Below, piece by piece: positions 31,573 to 44,827 of a stretch of DNA of 64,000 nt; position 1 is the stretch's first letter; each line of letters begins with the position of its first letter. Location: contig CM019067.1 in the NCBI GenBank assembly GCA_009667805.1, positions 70,822,997 to 70,886,996 on the forward strand, in the 5' to 3' direction. Below the pieces are notes generated by a model that was not told the origin of the DNA, did no database searches, and saw nothing but the letters and a program-made list of their open reading frames with translations. The translations under genes and the position numbers were made by a program. This DNA comes from Leptobrachium leishanense (lineage: Eukaryota > Chordata > Amphibia > Anura > Megophryidae).

Positions 31573-32552
31573 ATTAAATTTCTGTTGTTTTATCTAAAAT
31601 ACAAATGTATTTATTTGTTTATTTTCTGAAGATCCAGGGGTAAAGAAATTCTGTCGATTGGAATTTGTTGGAAAATTATGAGAATTTAGCCATATATTAT
31701 ACTATATGACCATATGTTGTAAATTAAATTTCAATCTTTTTTGTAACAAAACTTAGGGTTAAAAAGGATGTCAAAAATCTTTAATGGTTTAAAAGTTGTT
31801 GAAATCTTGAAAGATTGTAGCAAATCTTAACCCTTTAAAGTGTTAAAATCTGTTGAACTCTTTAAATGTATGAGCTACTGCTAAAATCTTTGTAGGAGTT
31901 GGTGCGATCTCCTCCTGGTGTGCTGCATTTCTTGTCTTGAGAATCACATGCCCGTTATGTTTAGCAAAGGTTGAGTGCTGCCCTCCTGGTGTATTATATA
32001 TAACATACCAAAAATAATCATCATCTGTGCTATACATCCATACGGGATCGCTAAACAAATAAACAGAGGGTTTTAGTTAACCCATTGTCGCTGTGGGGGG
32101 TGTACTATGCTGCGGCGGGTGGGCATGAATGCTGCAGGCCAGCATAATACGCCCCACAAGCGTCTATGGGCCTCCTCTGGACACGGGCATTAACTGCGTG
32201 CGCTGTGTGCCATTTACTGCTGCAGGACGATCTGGTTCAGGCCATCCCCCAGCAGCCAATGATACGCGCTGCACATCCATTGCGTAGGAGGGGCCCGCCA
32301 CAGCAGCTGGCTAGCGGGGCATACTAGTATGCCCTGGCCGGTGTTATAGCCCTCCCACCGGAAACCACCTGACCTGCATGAAAGAACGGATTAAAACTGA
32401 CTGGCCATTAAAAACGTTAAGCTCACCTGTGAAGTCAGGCAAACCTCCGAAGGTAGGTTCTAACCTGATGCCATTAAAAAGCCAAAAAGCAGAAGATTGT
32501 GTAATGGGTTAGGACCCACCGCAAGAGGTTTGCTTTGACTCGGCAAGTGGGC
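31573..32552. other. non-coding interval with a GC-rich MITE-like segment
   Basis: 32075-32400 starts GTTAACCCATTGTCGCTG and is GC-rich with CAGCAGCCAATGATACGCG. That phrase recurs in related form at 38640-38690 and 28600-28630, pointing to a shared MITE family. The ends are too decayed to place. The rest is AT-rich and featureless. Confidence 0.45.
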
Positions 32553-32689
32553 TTAACCTCCCTAGCGGTCTAATTTTTTCAAAAATTTCGTGTCTAAAAG
32601 CGTCTCAATTTTTTTTAAAGGAAACGTGTTTTTGTACATAGTTAGCCTGTAATAGTTAGGAATCACGCACTGAAATCCGTGCAATCGAG

Positions 32690-32742
32690 AGTCCTTACTG
32701 GTAAAATCCTTTATAAATAAATAAATAAATAAATAAAATAGT
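32690..32742 (+). repeat. LINE/SINE 3'-tail fragment
   Basis: CTGGTAAAATCCTTTATAAA followed by (TAAA)n matches the 3' terminus of the LINE family at 10606, 22622 and 62677, in the opposite orientation. Only about 20 bp plus the tail are present: an extreme 5' truncation. Confidence 0.65.
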
Positions 32743-32802
32743 AAATACACCGAGTCCGATAAAGTTTGAAACACAAAATAATAATTTATTATCCCAAAAA
32801 TA

Positions 32803-34438
<1,636 letters not shown>

Positions 34439-35058
34439 TAAGTATCCAAAATAGTGCAAATAAATGATATTCAATAAAATACAACAAAAAACACTGAAAT
34501 CTGTCTGAAAACAATGGTAAGAGGATGTATGGTCTATTTCTTATCCTGTACTGCCACCTAGTGGCCGTTCATAAACATTGCACTTTGGATTACAGTGTTT
34601 TATGAATTGTTTATAAGTTTGCTGCTGGTCCCGCCCACCCTGCACTGTGTGACTCGCAGGGAGCCTTCCAGGAAGCAGCTCGCCGCGATCACACTGCGGG
34701 GACAGCGAGGGAGCCAGGAGGAGGTGAGTATGCATCCAGCCCGAGTGTGGCTCGGGGTTACTGTTCACAGTAGTGAAATTTAACCCCGAGTCACACTAGG
34801 GAATATCGCCAGGGAGGTTAAAGACTGTAATGTCCAGGCTAGTCGAACTAAAGACCTCTGTTTTATTTGTTTAGCATGGATTTATTAGATGTACAGCACA
34901 TATGAGGACTAGTTTTGGTATGCTATGCATGAAGTAGAGCTGGACAAAGACAGTCTGCATTGCCGACCAGATTGGATACAAAGCATGAAACGGACTTTCG
35001 TGTGTGTTTTTGTCCTCCACCACAACTGTAAGTACGGATTTACCCTATGGGTCCAAGC

Positions 35059-36238
35059 TGTGGCAGACTAGATCTATATTCCTATCTATATAAGGGTCTG
35101 CCTGTATATATGTGTCTATCTCCTCCATATAGAGTTATGTTCATATTTGTGTCTGACCATTTGGTAAGTGTATCCCTGGGTTTTTCAGCTGAAATGTAAT
35201 CAAAAGGTTTAGCTTTCTCCCTTGGGGGGAGGATGTAACACGTAGCTGTAAAAAGGGAATTTCTTTTGTACACTGCCATAGCAAATCACACCTTAGCAGA
35301 CAAATCGGCACCAAGAGAGCTGAACACGATCTTCAAAGAAAGGAAGCACATCCTTGATCTCTAAGGGGGTCTGGAGGGAAGAGGGACGCCTTTAGGCAAT
35401 TAAAGATTAATTGACAAGCTTACTGAGCATGAGCGAGAATTGCACCCAGGGAAATGAAGTCCAGGACACTATGGGTGGGGGCTGGAAAGATCAGGAAGTT
35501 TATAAATTCGGAACACTGGCCATGTGCTTTTGCTGATCACTTGGGATTCCTTCTAAAGAGGACTGATTTGTCCATGCTCTACCTCCAGATCCCAGGAGGC
35601 ACCGATGCCAGTTACTGAGTATTCCGTCGTAAGTAAGGCTCTGTGATTAACACCTTTTTCTTTATATTTTGCTGTTTATTGTATAAGTAATTGATTTATT
35701 CTAGTTATGATTTTTTTATGTTACCAAGCACTGTGATTCTTTATCATAAATAAACCAAAAAATATTTAAGTTTTGACTCTGGCTGATCAAATCCACGCTA
35801 ACTAAGAGATTGGGAGAATTGCTATTTGCCTTAAGCTCGGTTATATATAAGAAATTGCGTGTTGCGGTCGTCAGGAAACGGCAGGGAATTGTGGGATTCG
35901 TAGTCACTGTCATAGTCTAGGATAGTGCGGCTGCTAAGCCCTGCGCCTCCTGTTGCGACGCGCATAGTGTCCGTGAGGACTGGTGGCAGCGTTACTAATA
36001 GAATAAGAAAGTGAGTTCCAGGATTGTGAGAGACGTAGTTATTATGCGCTTCAGGAGAAGGCTTGTGCTGCGTTGCCATCCTGGGATCAGTATATCGCGC
36101 TCTACGTGCCTGTTGTGAGAGGTAGTGTGGCCGGGACGGGTAGAGAAGTGCGCGTAATTGTCTGGGTCTAGGATAGACAGATAGTGCGCGGCTTAACCCG
36201 GCGTCTTTGCGCAGCAGCGCGCGTAGTGGGTCGTGACA
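35059..36238. mobile_element. solo LTR inside the hammerhead repeat
   Basis: 1180 bp beginning TGTGGCAGAC and ending GTCGTGACA, flanked by CAAGC at 35054-35058 and 36239-36243. Comparison with the uninterrupted copy at 56 kb confirms the insertion point. AATAAA-type sequence at about 35749 is compatible with a polyadenylation signal. Two GC-rich stretches near 35920-35990 and 36170-36235 are partly repeated. The family (Ty3/gypsy or retroviral) is not determined. A solo LTR results from recombination between the two LTRs of a former element. Confidence 0.8.
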
Positions 36239-36249
36239 CAAGCATCCAC

Positions 36250-36336
36250 TGCAACTGGTCATGCCTAGCTCCTAGCTGATGAGGGTCCAATAAACCCAAA
36301 ACAGCGCTGTCCTAGGAGTGGTTTTTACCAGTTGCA
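36250..36336 (+). ncRNA. hammerhead ribozyme, type I, with a core mutation (G12 to A)
   Basis: Core CTGATGA at 36276-36282; helix II GGGT/ACCC (36283-36286 and 36294-36297); the next base is A at 36298 where the consensus has G12; then AAA and helix III ACA/TGT around GCGC (36301-36310); C17 at 36311. Helix I: CTCCTAG (36269-36275) pairs with CTAGGAG (36312-36318), and after an internal loop TGCAACTGGT pairs with ACCAGTTGCA (36327-36336). G12 acts as general base in cleavage, so this copy should be nearly inactive. Confidence 0.85.
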
Positions 36337-36548
36337 TAAACCTGATCTCTGCTAACAAAAAAGCCATAGTATGGCATGGCATTGATTTAATGGTTCTGTG
36401 TAAAAACAGACACAAGATGCAATAAAAGTGAGACAGAGGTCATTTGCATATGTACCCAGAGTTCCTTGCTGCATATGGGGAATGCATCACAGGGGCTCTG
36501 GGATGCAGTTCTTTGAATTGCTATGATGTGCAAGTGGCTTCTGCAATA

Positions 36549-36577
36549 ATAAATATATATATATATATATATATATA
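36549..36577. repeat. (AT)n microsatellite
   Basis: A pure AT-dinucleotide run between the hammerhead repeat and the Penelope fragment. Confidence 0.95.
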
Positions 36578-36584
36578 ATGTAAA

Positions 36585-36830
36585 TCCGATAGGCCGTGTT
36601 AGTCCAGATGCCAAAATCACGAGTATAGCAGTACGTAGTGATACCTCTTTTTATTGGACCAACGTTACATTTAAAAGACAAGCTTTCGAGAGGATTCCGC
36701 TCTTCCTCAGGTGTGGAAGCTATACTGATCAGTTCCTAAAATTGAACATTAAGACATTAATGGTCCACCCATGTGATCCTTAATGTCCTAATTTTCAATA
36801 TATATAGCCTATGTACGGCCTAAGAGGATA
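36585..36830 (-). mobile_element. Penelope-like 3' UTR fragment
   Basis: On the minus strand it contains GGAACTGATCAGTATAGCTTCC, GAATCCTCTCGAAAGC, GTCTTTTAAATGTAACGTT and GTCCAATAAAAAG, matching the 3' UTR of the plus-strand element at 5995-6110 with a scattering of differences. It is truncated upstream near 36830 and ends at the TA microsatellite at 36549-36577. Confidence 0.8.
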
Positions 36831-38084
36831 ATTTTTAAAATACAAGTCTTTTCAAAGATCATGAGTAAACTGGTAAAAAGTGTAAAACATTAAGTCTAAA
36901 CTATCAACAGTAGATGAAAGCAATGTCACAGCCCTTGTTTTTTCAAATTTTCAAGTCAAAACATAATTTTTTTTAAAGTATTGAGCAAATAGCACCACAT
37001 TTTTAAGTGAAAATTATACAATAACTGTTCGTGCTTGCCATAAACTACAATTTATAGACATAAAGAAACAACAGCAACAAAGGCTTACTGGATATATATG
37101 ACAGCTAATTTTCTCTCGTCCCCATGCCCTGCAGCTATTAATGGAGGCTTGTTTTCAAGTACTATTGGAAGGAATTAAACATAAACAAAAAGAAAGCTGT
37201 CATTTTTCTTGCCTAATTGCAACCCAAACTGAATGCAAAACACGACTTCTTAAAATAAATCGTATTAAAGCAGCATTTTAAATGCGATTCTCGCATCATG
37301 AAAAATAATCAATGTACAATGTGCAGATCTAGCACAAATTATATTCCCTAAGATAACAAAATATACCCCATTAGAAACAAGAAAAACACAGTATTCAAAG
37401 ACAATTTTGTTGCAGAGTATTAAAATATTTTGTACCCCAACATATCTCATTAGCGATAACAAAGTAACCCGGAGCATTCAGTGTCGAAATGTGCTACATT
37501 AAACAACTTTTGTGGGAATGTGTTTGCTGAAATTGTACTTTAATTAAATAAAGGCACTGACAGTCTTTTATTTATCACTATTGCTAAATAAATAAAAGTA
37601 TAACAAAATAAAAAAATCATAGATAGCATTATGTTCCGTCGCACTGTGAATACAGATAACGTTTCAAACTTAACATCTTGTTTAAGGTAATAGATATACA
37701 AACAAATATAAAATCAAAGTCAAGGGATGAATCCTACACAAACAAGAGATTGTGGGAAATCAGCAAATGTCTCATCTGTTACAGTGATAGCTGATGTATC
37801 GCTCCTGGCAGGACAGGTGGGCACAGTGCAGCAGGACATTCTGCAGGGGTGGATCATGTGATCTCACCAGTGATAAAAGAAAAATACAAAAAATTATATC
37901 AGTTGAGACTTGACTGGGCATTATGCTGTCGTGACTTGTATCAGAGAACATGAGCCATCAGAGCTGGAGTTGCAGTTCTGGGACTCTGTGGGGAAGCGTT
38001 TATGCACTCTGGACCCAACCACAAATTAGCCCCTGGGCCACTTGACTTGCAGTTTACAATACAACAGTCTACTCTTGAAACTAG
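36831..38084. other. AT-rich non-coding interval
   Basis: About 1.25 kb, no recognised repeat or coding sequence; small minus-strand frames (37265-37477) have no domain. Confidence 0.45.
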
Positions 38085-38420
38085 TTACATAGGCTGAAAA
38101 AAGACATGCGTCCATCAGGTTCAGCCTTTCACACATCACCTACTGCTGTGGATCCAAAAGAAGGCAAAAAAACCCAGTTTGAAACGCACGCCAATATGCA
38201 ACATTGTGGGGAAAAAATTCCTTCTTTACCCCAGAATGGCGTCAGATTTCCCTTTGGATCCAGCAGCTTTTACCCACATATTAAATACTATAACCTTTAT
38301 TTTATGTTTTTACAGGAAGTCATCCAGTCTTTTTTAAACGTTTGTACAGTCTCTGACCCAACCACCTCCACAGGCAGAGAATTCCACAGCTTTATTGTTC
38401 TCACCGTAAAATAACCCTAA
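38085..38420 (-). mobile_element. CR1-like LINE 3' fragment, second family
   Basis: On the minus strand bases 38410-38310 translate as FTVRTIKLWNSLPVEVVG, a CR1-like C-terminus, followed by a 3' UTR that ends CAGCCTATGTAACTAG near 38085. It is distinct from the CR1 copy at 26813. The same 3' UTR occurs at 53795-55640. Confidence 0.75.
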
Positions 38421-39263
38421 CCAGTAGATGGTGAAAAACCAGTATTGACCAGTATCGACCTTCTCATCAGGGAACAATGCCTCAGCCTCTGGTGCACGAA
38501 CCATTTGTTTTCACCAGAACCAAAATATAGTAAAATGAAACAAAGAAATGGCACTCTCAGTATCTTTAACTGCTCCGGTTTATGCATCAAAAAGTGGGGC
38601 AAAGCACGCCCATTGGTGCATGCGCTGATTGCGTCATTGGCTGCTGCAGGACAGCTGTCCCACAGCAGCCAATGATGCGATCAGTGCATACTCATGTTAG
38701 GTGGGCTGAAGGGCAGCCTTTGCACCAGCGGAGCGTGCTATGCCACCCTGCGGCGTTGAGGTACCGCCATGCCGCCAGGAGCTCCCAGCCGCAAGGGGTT
38801 AAAGCAAAAACTCATGCCCTAGCCAAGTGGAGACCCAACGAAGCATAGAACACATCTATGAGCAGTGAGTGGGGCGTGCTATGCTGGCCTGCAGTGTTTA
38901 GATCCACCTGCCACGGGGATGGCATAGCACATCCCGCGGTGTAAAAGGAATAATATTTTTTGTGTAAAAAAACAATATCTTTTTGTTTGAATAGTCATTA
39001 TATGAGTGATTATATTGTTCATGACTTCTATTGATTCTTATGTAAAGTATCTCTTGAAAAATATAGAATAATTTTTCTTATTTTTGTTGAAATGTTTGTT
39101 TGCTTCGTTGGTTTTAACACTCTGCAATGAATGGAAAGGAGCCCTAAGAAAGAAGAGTACTGGTTGCCTACGTAATATGTATTTTGCAATTTATTTCTGT
39201 TTTTAGAAAAAAATATACATTAATTCATACACAAAATAAAACTTTAATGATAATTGTAAACCG
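38421..39263. other. non-coding interval with GC-rich MITE-like segments
   Basis: 38600-38800 and 38860-38950 are GC-rich and share GCCAATGATGCG- and CGTGCTATGC-type phrases with the segment at 32075-32400. A near-palindrome GGCTGCTGCAGGACAGC... CAGCAGCC occurs around 38638-38670. The rest is AT-rich. Confidence 0.45.
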
Positions 39264-39704
39264 TAGGCTTGTGCACCGATTTTTTTTTGGTTCGATTCGA
39301 TTTTTCGGATTTTTAAACTTTTCGATTCGGCTCGTTTCGACCGATTTCTGTTTCGATTCGGTCCGGCTCGACTCGTTTTTCGTGTACATTTTTTTCTCGG
39401 AATTTCGACCATTTTTCGTATTTTCGTGTCACTTAGCTCGTTTTTTGTATTGACTTTTCGTATTTTCGAAAATTTTCGTTTTTTCGGAACGCCTGTTCTC
39501 CTCGTTTCAAAGCAATAAATTTCAATTTGACACATTTCAAGTACATTCGAAAATTCCGAAAATATTTCGTTTCGGCTCAGAAAACTTTTCGGATCTGCCA
39601 TTTTCGGATCTAAAAATTTTCGGAAAATCGGCCGCATCCAAAAACACGAATCGGGAAATTTCGTGAAAATTCCGAAATTCCGAAACCCGAAACACACATC
39701 CCTA
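39264..39704. mobile_element. hAT-type MITE
   Basis: Left end TAGGCTTGTGCACCGA and right end (reverse complement) TAGGGATGTGTGTTTCGG. It is flanked by GTAAACCG (39256-39263) and GTAAACAG (39705-39712), an 8-bp duplication with one change, as expected for hAT. The interior is a monotonous TTCGATTCGG-like and CGAAAATTTTCG-like sequence with many overlapping inverted repeats. No coding capacity. Confidence 0.75.
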
Positions 39705-39712
39705 GTAAACAG

Positions 39713-40045
39713 TGCTAATATTATAAAATAGTTCTTGGTGGTTTCAAATAAGAAAAGGAAATAAATCCAAATTACCTTACCAAAATTTTGCAACGGAGTT
39801 TCCGTTTAATATCAATTAATTTGTATCACATAAACAGCCTAAATATGGTCTAAATAAAAAGAGAATAACAATTTAAATGACTGAATAAATAGCGGAAAAA
39901 GTTATTTGTCACATGTTATCTTTATATATATTATATTGGTATTTTTCTTGAATTTGGAGCTAGAAAAAAACTTTTGAATAACATAAATACCCATGTGCTT
40001 CAAAGAAAATGTAATGTCCCAATAACAGATATTACTTTGCAATAT
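39713..40045. other. AT-rich interval downstream of the candidate exon
   Basis: If the exon is real this is its 3' UTR on the minus strand. No AATAAA is evident close by. Confidence 0.35.
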
Positions 40046-40480
40046 TCATTGTCTGGGCGACTGTGAGCATTTTTGATGTATTTCAACTGCAAGTTTATTC
40101 ATCTTTTCAGTCCAGTACTCTGTGTTTTCTTGCAGTTGAGCAGAAAGTTCTCCAACCTGTTGTATCCAATATGATTTGTCTTCCAGGTTACTCTTAAAAG
40201 ACCCTTTTGTTTCTTCCCTTTCGGTGTCTGTTTGAAGCTCTTGTAGAGATCCCAGGCTCGTAAAAGACGGTACATTGTTATGATTGCAGGACCTGGCATC
40301 TTCAGGTGAGAACTCTTGCTGAAACCTAGCCATCTGTTCTTGTTTAAGTTTGAACTGAGCAGAGCGATTACAGACGACATGATTGCAGGTCTCCATGTGA
40401 AGTTCAAATAGTTGACATCTACGCTTTTCATCTTCTAACTCTGTTCTCAAACCTTCGTTTTCTTGGTTTAATTCGTTCAG
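40046..40480 (-). CDS. candidate last exon of an unidentified coiled-coil protein gene
   Basis: 144 codons plus stop, in phase from the first base. The exon start at 40480 is set by a splice acceptor on the minus strand: a T-run, then AAATCCAG at 40489-40481. The product begins LNELNQENEGLRTELEDEKR and ends HQKCSQSPRQ. It is rich in Glu, Lys, Gln and Leu with heptad-like spacing (residues 1-60 and 85-125), so probably a coiled coil. It has none of the hallmarks of a transposon ORF and is in a repeat-poor pocket. The rest of the gene would lie at higher coordinates, beyond the repeats. I do not recognise the gene and see no polyadenylation signal close after the stop. Confidence 0.55.
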   Translation of the reverse strand: MNELNQENEGLRTELEDEKRRCQLFELHMETCNHVVCNRSAQFKLKQEQMARFQQEFSPEDARSCNHNNVPSFTSLGSLQELQTDTEREETKGSFKSNLEDKSYWIQQVGELSAQLQENTEYWTEKMNKLAVEIHQKCSQSPRQ

Positions 40481-40745
40481 CTGGATTTAAAAAAAGACAT
40501 CACTTAGTTTCATTTTAACACGTTTCTAGATCTCATATATGCAAATAAATATCATATGCACGAAAGATAAATGCAAACTATTAATACTTAATTATAGATC
40601 GTTTATATAAAAATAATATATTGCTCTATGACTATGAGAGTTAAGAATTATATACTTAAAGGGACAAAGTAACCACCAAGACCATTTAGGAAGCAGATCT
40701 GTCGGAGAGAAACGGCACCAAATGCTGCTGGCACTGAAATGGAGG

Positions 40746-41060
40746 TTTTAGGCCAGTGTCAGATAAGTGCACTACGTGCACGCGTACTGATGCGCTTCCT
40801 GATGTCCGTTGCGATGGGGCGGTCCGCACGGTGTAGTGTGTGCACGAGTTGCATGCTCTACAACGGACGTGCTGAAATCCGCCCCGTTGAGTCGCTACGA
40901 TGCGTGTTCAACAGGGCTCTATAGAAAAATCGGGCTTTGCAGCGCTGAGCGCACTAACTGCGCTTAAGGGGGTGGCTAGACGGGTGCCAGAGTGGAAGGA
41001 ACATCTACTCACAGACGTTCCTTCCATTCTGAAGTGCGCTCATCTGACACAGACCTTAAA
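40746..41060. mobile_element. MITE, family of 41594-41963
   Basis: The left end TTTTAGGCCAGTGTCAGATA and right end TCATCTGACACAGACCTTAAA are inverted. The interior holds GTGGAAGGAACATCTACTC and a matching CAGACGTTCCTTCCA, a hairpin also found in the copy at 41.6 kb. CpG-rich, non-coding. Confidence 0.65.
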
Positions 41061-41164
41061 GGACAAAGTAAGCTAAAAAAATGGTAGGGCAGGGAGAGCA
41101 TCAGGGGGTTTTATAGTTAACTCTGCCCCTAAATCTTTCACTAGAGCATTATATCTTTATATGT

Positions 41165-41530
41165 ATTGGCGAGTAGCAATAACAATGTTCTACAACCTTA
41201 GAGATGCAGGTTCATATTCTGGTAAGAGAACCTCTCTGGAAGGTGTTCTTGAGTAAATTGCCTAATGACACATACCTACCTACCACGCAATATTGTACTG
41301 GCAATGTCTCTGCTCGACAACCGTAGAGAAGTAGGTTTGAATCCTGATAACCCCGAAGAAGTAGGTCACTGCCTTACAATTGTGGAGAAGCAGGTTCATC
41401 CACCCCACCATTTCCCTTCTCTACAACTATGTAAAGCAGATTCAGAACTCGGAAACAACACCTCACCGGCAAGTGTGCTTGGTCAAGACACCTAATGATA
41501 TCAGTAGGTACATGCCTACCTCACGATATT
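41165..41530 (+). repeat. tandem degenerate tRNA-derived SINE copies
   Basis: Two or more heads with B-box-like GCAGGTTCATATTC (41207) and GTAGGTTTGAATCC (41331), each followed by a body ending in TGAGTAAATTGCCTAATGAC (41250) or TGGTCAAGACACCTAATGAT (41481). The body motif matches the SINE at 6344-6575. The copies are old and lack the LINE tail, so they may be recombined or eroded. Confidence 0.55.
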
Positions 41531-41593
41531 CGTATATCACTTATAGATTGTACAAACTTACGGTGTTATCCTTGTTAAACTACGTCTGCTATT

Positions 41594-41963
41594 TAAGGCT
41601 GGCATCAGCCGAGCGTGCTGTGTGCGCCCATACTGACGTGCTTACCGGCGTCCGTCGCAGCGTTGTGACGCTGCAACAGGGCCGGTCACACGCTTGTTCA
41701 CGCTTGTGCGCGCGTGCATTTCGAAATGCGTAAAATGTGCGCGCAACAAGCGTCTGTTATCTAAGCCCCTCCGGCAAAGCACTAGGATGCGCGTTGATGG
41801 TGCTGCAAAGTGCAATTCTCAATAGGAGGATCGCGCTTTGCAGAGCTGAGTGCATTGAGTGTGCTCAGCGAGGTGGCCAGATGGGCGTCGAGTGGAAGGA
41901 ACGTCCACTCTCACGGACGTTCCTTCCACTCTCCAAAGATGCTCGTCTGACACTAGCCTTAAT
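41594..41963. mobile_element. MITE with TTAAGGC ends and a 17-bp hairpin
   Basis: Left end TTAAGGCTGGCATCAGCCGA and right end TCTGACACTAGCCTTAA; TTAA is at both tips. GAGTGGAAGGAACGTCC and GGACGTTCCTTCCACTC (41889-41935) form a perfect 17-bp stem. Related to 40746-41060. Confidence 0.7.
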
Positions 41964-42179
41964 GTATAACTCTCTTGCTCACACACCACGTACAATGCTG
42001 GTCCTATGTAAAAGTAAAGTATTATCATTTATATTTTTAGCATTATGTATAACGAAATTGCTAGAAAATATGTAGGTATGGTTACATTAAAAAAAACTCC
42101 CACAATCCACTTGTTAATGAACTTTTCCCAGGTAGCTTAACATTCTGTCCATTTAACCCTAACATTAGTCGTAAAACAT
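41964..42179. other. short unique interval before the satellite
   Basis: No feature seen; the sequence grades into degenerate satellite units after 42160. Confidence 0.4.
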
Positions 42180-44827
42180 AGAGAAACAGGACCCTGAAGC
42201 TTAAATCATAAAAAATACAGAAACAGGACCCCTAACCTTAATCATAAAACATACAGAAACAAAAACCCTAAGCTTAATCATAAAACATACAGAAACAGTA
42301 ACCCTAACCTTTATCATAAAACATACAGAAACAGGAACCCTAACCTTAAACGAAAAACATACAGAAACAGAAACAGTAACCCTAACCTTAAACATAAAAC
42401 ATACAGAAACAGGAACCCTAACCTTAATCATAAAACATACAGAAACAGGAACCTTAACCTTAATCATAAAACATACAGAAACAGTAACCCTAACCTTAAT
42501 CATAAAACATACAGAAACAGTAACTCTAACCTTAATCATAAAACATAGAAACAGGAACCTTAACCTTAATTATAATACATAGAAACAGGACCTCTAACCT
42601 TTATCATAAAACATACAGAAACAGGAACCCTAACCTTTATCATAAAACATACAGAAACAAAAACCCTAAGCTTAATCATAAAACATACAGAAACAGTAAC
42701 CCTAACCTTTATCATAAAACATACAGAAACAGGAACCCTAACCGTAAACGAAAAACATACAGAAACAGAAACAGTAACCCTAACCTTAAACATAAAACAT
42801 ACAGAAACAGGAACCCTAACCTTAAACATAAAACATACAGAAACAGGAACCCTAACCTTAATCATAAAACATACAGAAACAGTAACTCTAACCTTAATCA
42901 TAAAACATAGAAACAGGAACCTTAACCTTAATTATAATACATAGAAACAGGACCTCTAACCTTTATCATAAAACATACAGAAACAGGAACCCTAACCTTT
43001 ATCATAAAACATACAGAAACAGTAACCCTAACCTTTATCATAAAACATACAGAAACAGTAACCCTAAACTTTATCATAAAACGTACAGAAACAGTAACCC
43101 TAACCTTTATCATAAAACATACAGAATCAGGAACCCTAACCTTTATCATAAAACATACAGAAACAGGAACCCTAACCTTTATCATAAAACATACAGAAAC
43201 AGTAACCCTAACCTTAATCATAAAACATACAGAAACAGTAACCCTAACCTTAATCATAAAACATACAGAAACAGTAACCCTAACCTTAATCATAAAACAT
43301 ACAGAAACAGGAACCCTAACCTTAAACATAAAACATACAGAAACAGTAACCCTAACCTTAATCATAAAACATACAGAAACAGTAACTCTAACCTTAATCA
43401 TAAAACATAGAAACAGGAACCTTAACCTTAATTATAATACATAGAAACAGGACCTCTAACCTTTATCATAAAACATGCAGAAACAGGAACCTAACCTTTA
43501 TCATAAAACATACAGAAACAGTAACCCTAACCTTAATCATAAAACATACAGAAACCATAACCCTAACCTTAATCATAAAACATACAGAAACAGGAACCCT
43601 AACCTTAAACATAAAACATACAGAAACAGGAACCCTAACCTTAAACATAAAACATACAGAAACAGGAACCCTAACCTTTATCATAAAACCTACAGAAACA
43701 GTAACCCTAACCTTTATCATAAAACATACAGAAACATAAACCCTAACCTTTATCATAAAACATACAGAAACAGGAACCCTAACCTTAAACATAAAACATA
43801 CAGAAACAGTAACTCTAACCTTAATCATAAAACATAGAAATAGGAACCTTAACCTTAATTATAATACATAGAAACAGGACCTCTAACCTTTATCATAAAA
43901 CATGCAGAAACAGGAACCTAACCTTTATCATAAAACATACAGAAACAGTAACCCTAACCTTTATCATAAAACATACAGAATCAGGAACCCTAACCTTAAA
44001 CATAAAACATACAGAAACAGGAACCCTAACCTTAAACATAAAACATACAGAAACAGTAACTCTAACCTTAATCATAAAACATAGAAACAGGAACCTTAAC
44101 CTTAATTATAATACATAGAAACAGGACCTCTAACCTTTATCATAAAACATGCAGAAACAGGAACCTAACCTTTATCATAAAACATACAGAAACAGTAACC
44201 CTAACCTTTATCATAAAAAATACAGAATCAGGAACCCTAACCTTTATCATAAACCATACAGAAACAGGAACCCTAACCTTTATCATAAAACATACAGAAA
44301 CAGTAACCCTAACCTTAATCATAAAACATACAGAAACAGTAACCCTAACCTTAATCATAAAACATACAGAAACCGTAACCCTAACCTTAATCATAAAACA
44401 TACAGAAACAGGAACCCTAACCTTAAACATAAAACATACAGAAACAGGAACCCTAACCTTAAACATAAAACATACAGAAACAGGAACCCTAACCTTTATC
44501 ATAAAACCTACAGAAATAGTAACCCTAACCTTTATCATAAAACATACAGAAACATAAACCCTAACCTTTATCATAAAACATACAGAAACAGGAACCCTAA
44601 CCTTTATCATAAAACATACAGAAACAGGAACATACAGAATCAGTAACCCTAATCTTAATCATAAAACATACAGAAACAGTAACTCTAACCTTAATCATAA
44701 AACATACAGAAACAGGAACCTTAACCTTAAACATAAAACATATAGAAACAGTAACCCTAACCTTAAACATAAAACATACAGAAACAGTAACCCTAACCTT
44801 AAACATACAGAAACAGGAACCCTAACC

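Larger units (their letters stand above)
34998..36560 (+). mobile_element. hammerhead-bearing repeat, plus-strand copy, split by a solo LTR
   Basis: The left piece (34998-35058) contains TTTTTGTCCTCCACCACAAC and GATTTACCCTATGGGTCCAAGC. The right piece (36239-36560) resumes with CAAGCATCC, carries the hammerhead, and ends TTCTGCAATAATAAA at a TA microsatellite. Both pieces align to the minus-strand copy at 55811-56285 without the LTR. There is no ORF. It ends next to a Penelope 3' fragment in the opposite orientation, perhaps by chance. Period in the other copy is 398 bp, so this looks like a small retrozyme-like unit; mobility by Penelope or another RT is inference. Confidence 0.75.

Noticed and set aside
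36670..36715. CTGAGGA...GAAA...GTC in the Penelope 3' UTR (minus strand; also about 6020-6055 plus)
   Set aside because: It has hammerhead-like core words but no helix I complement and no helix III. I do not call it a ribozyme.
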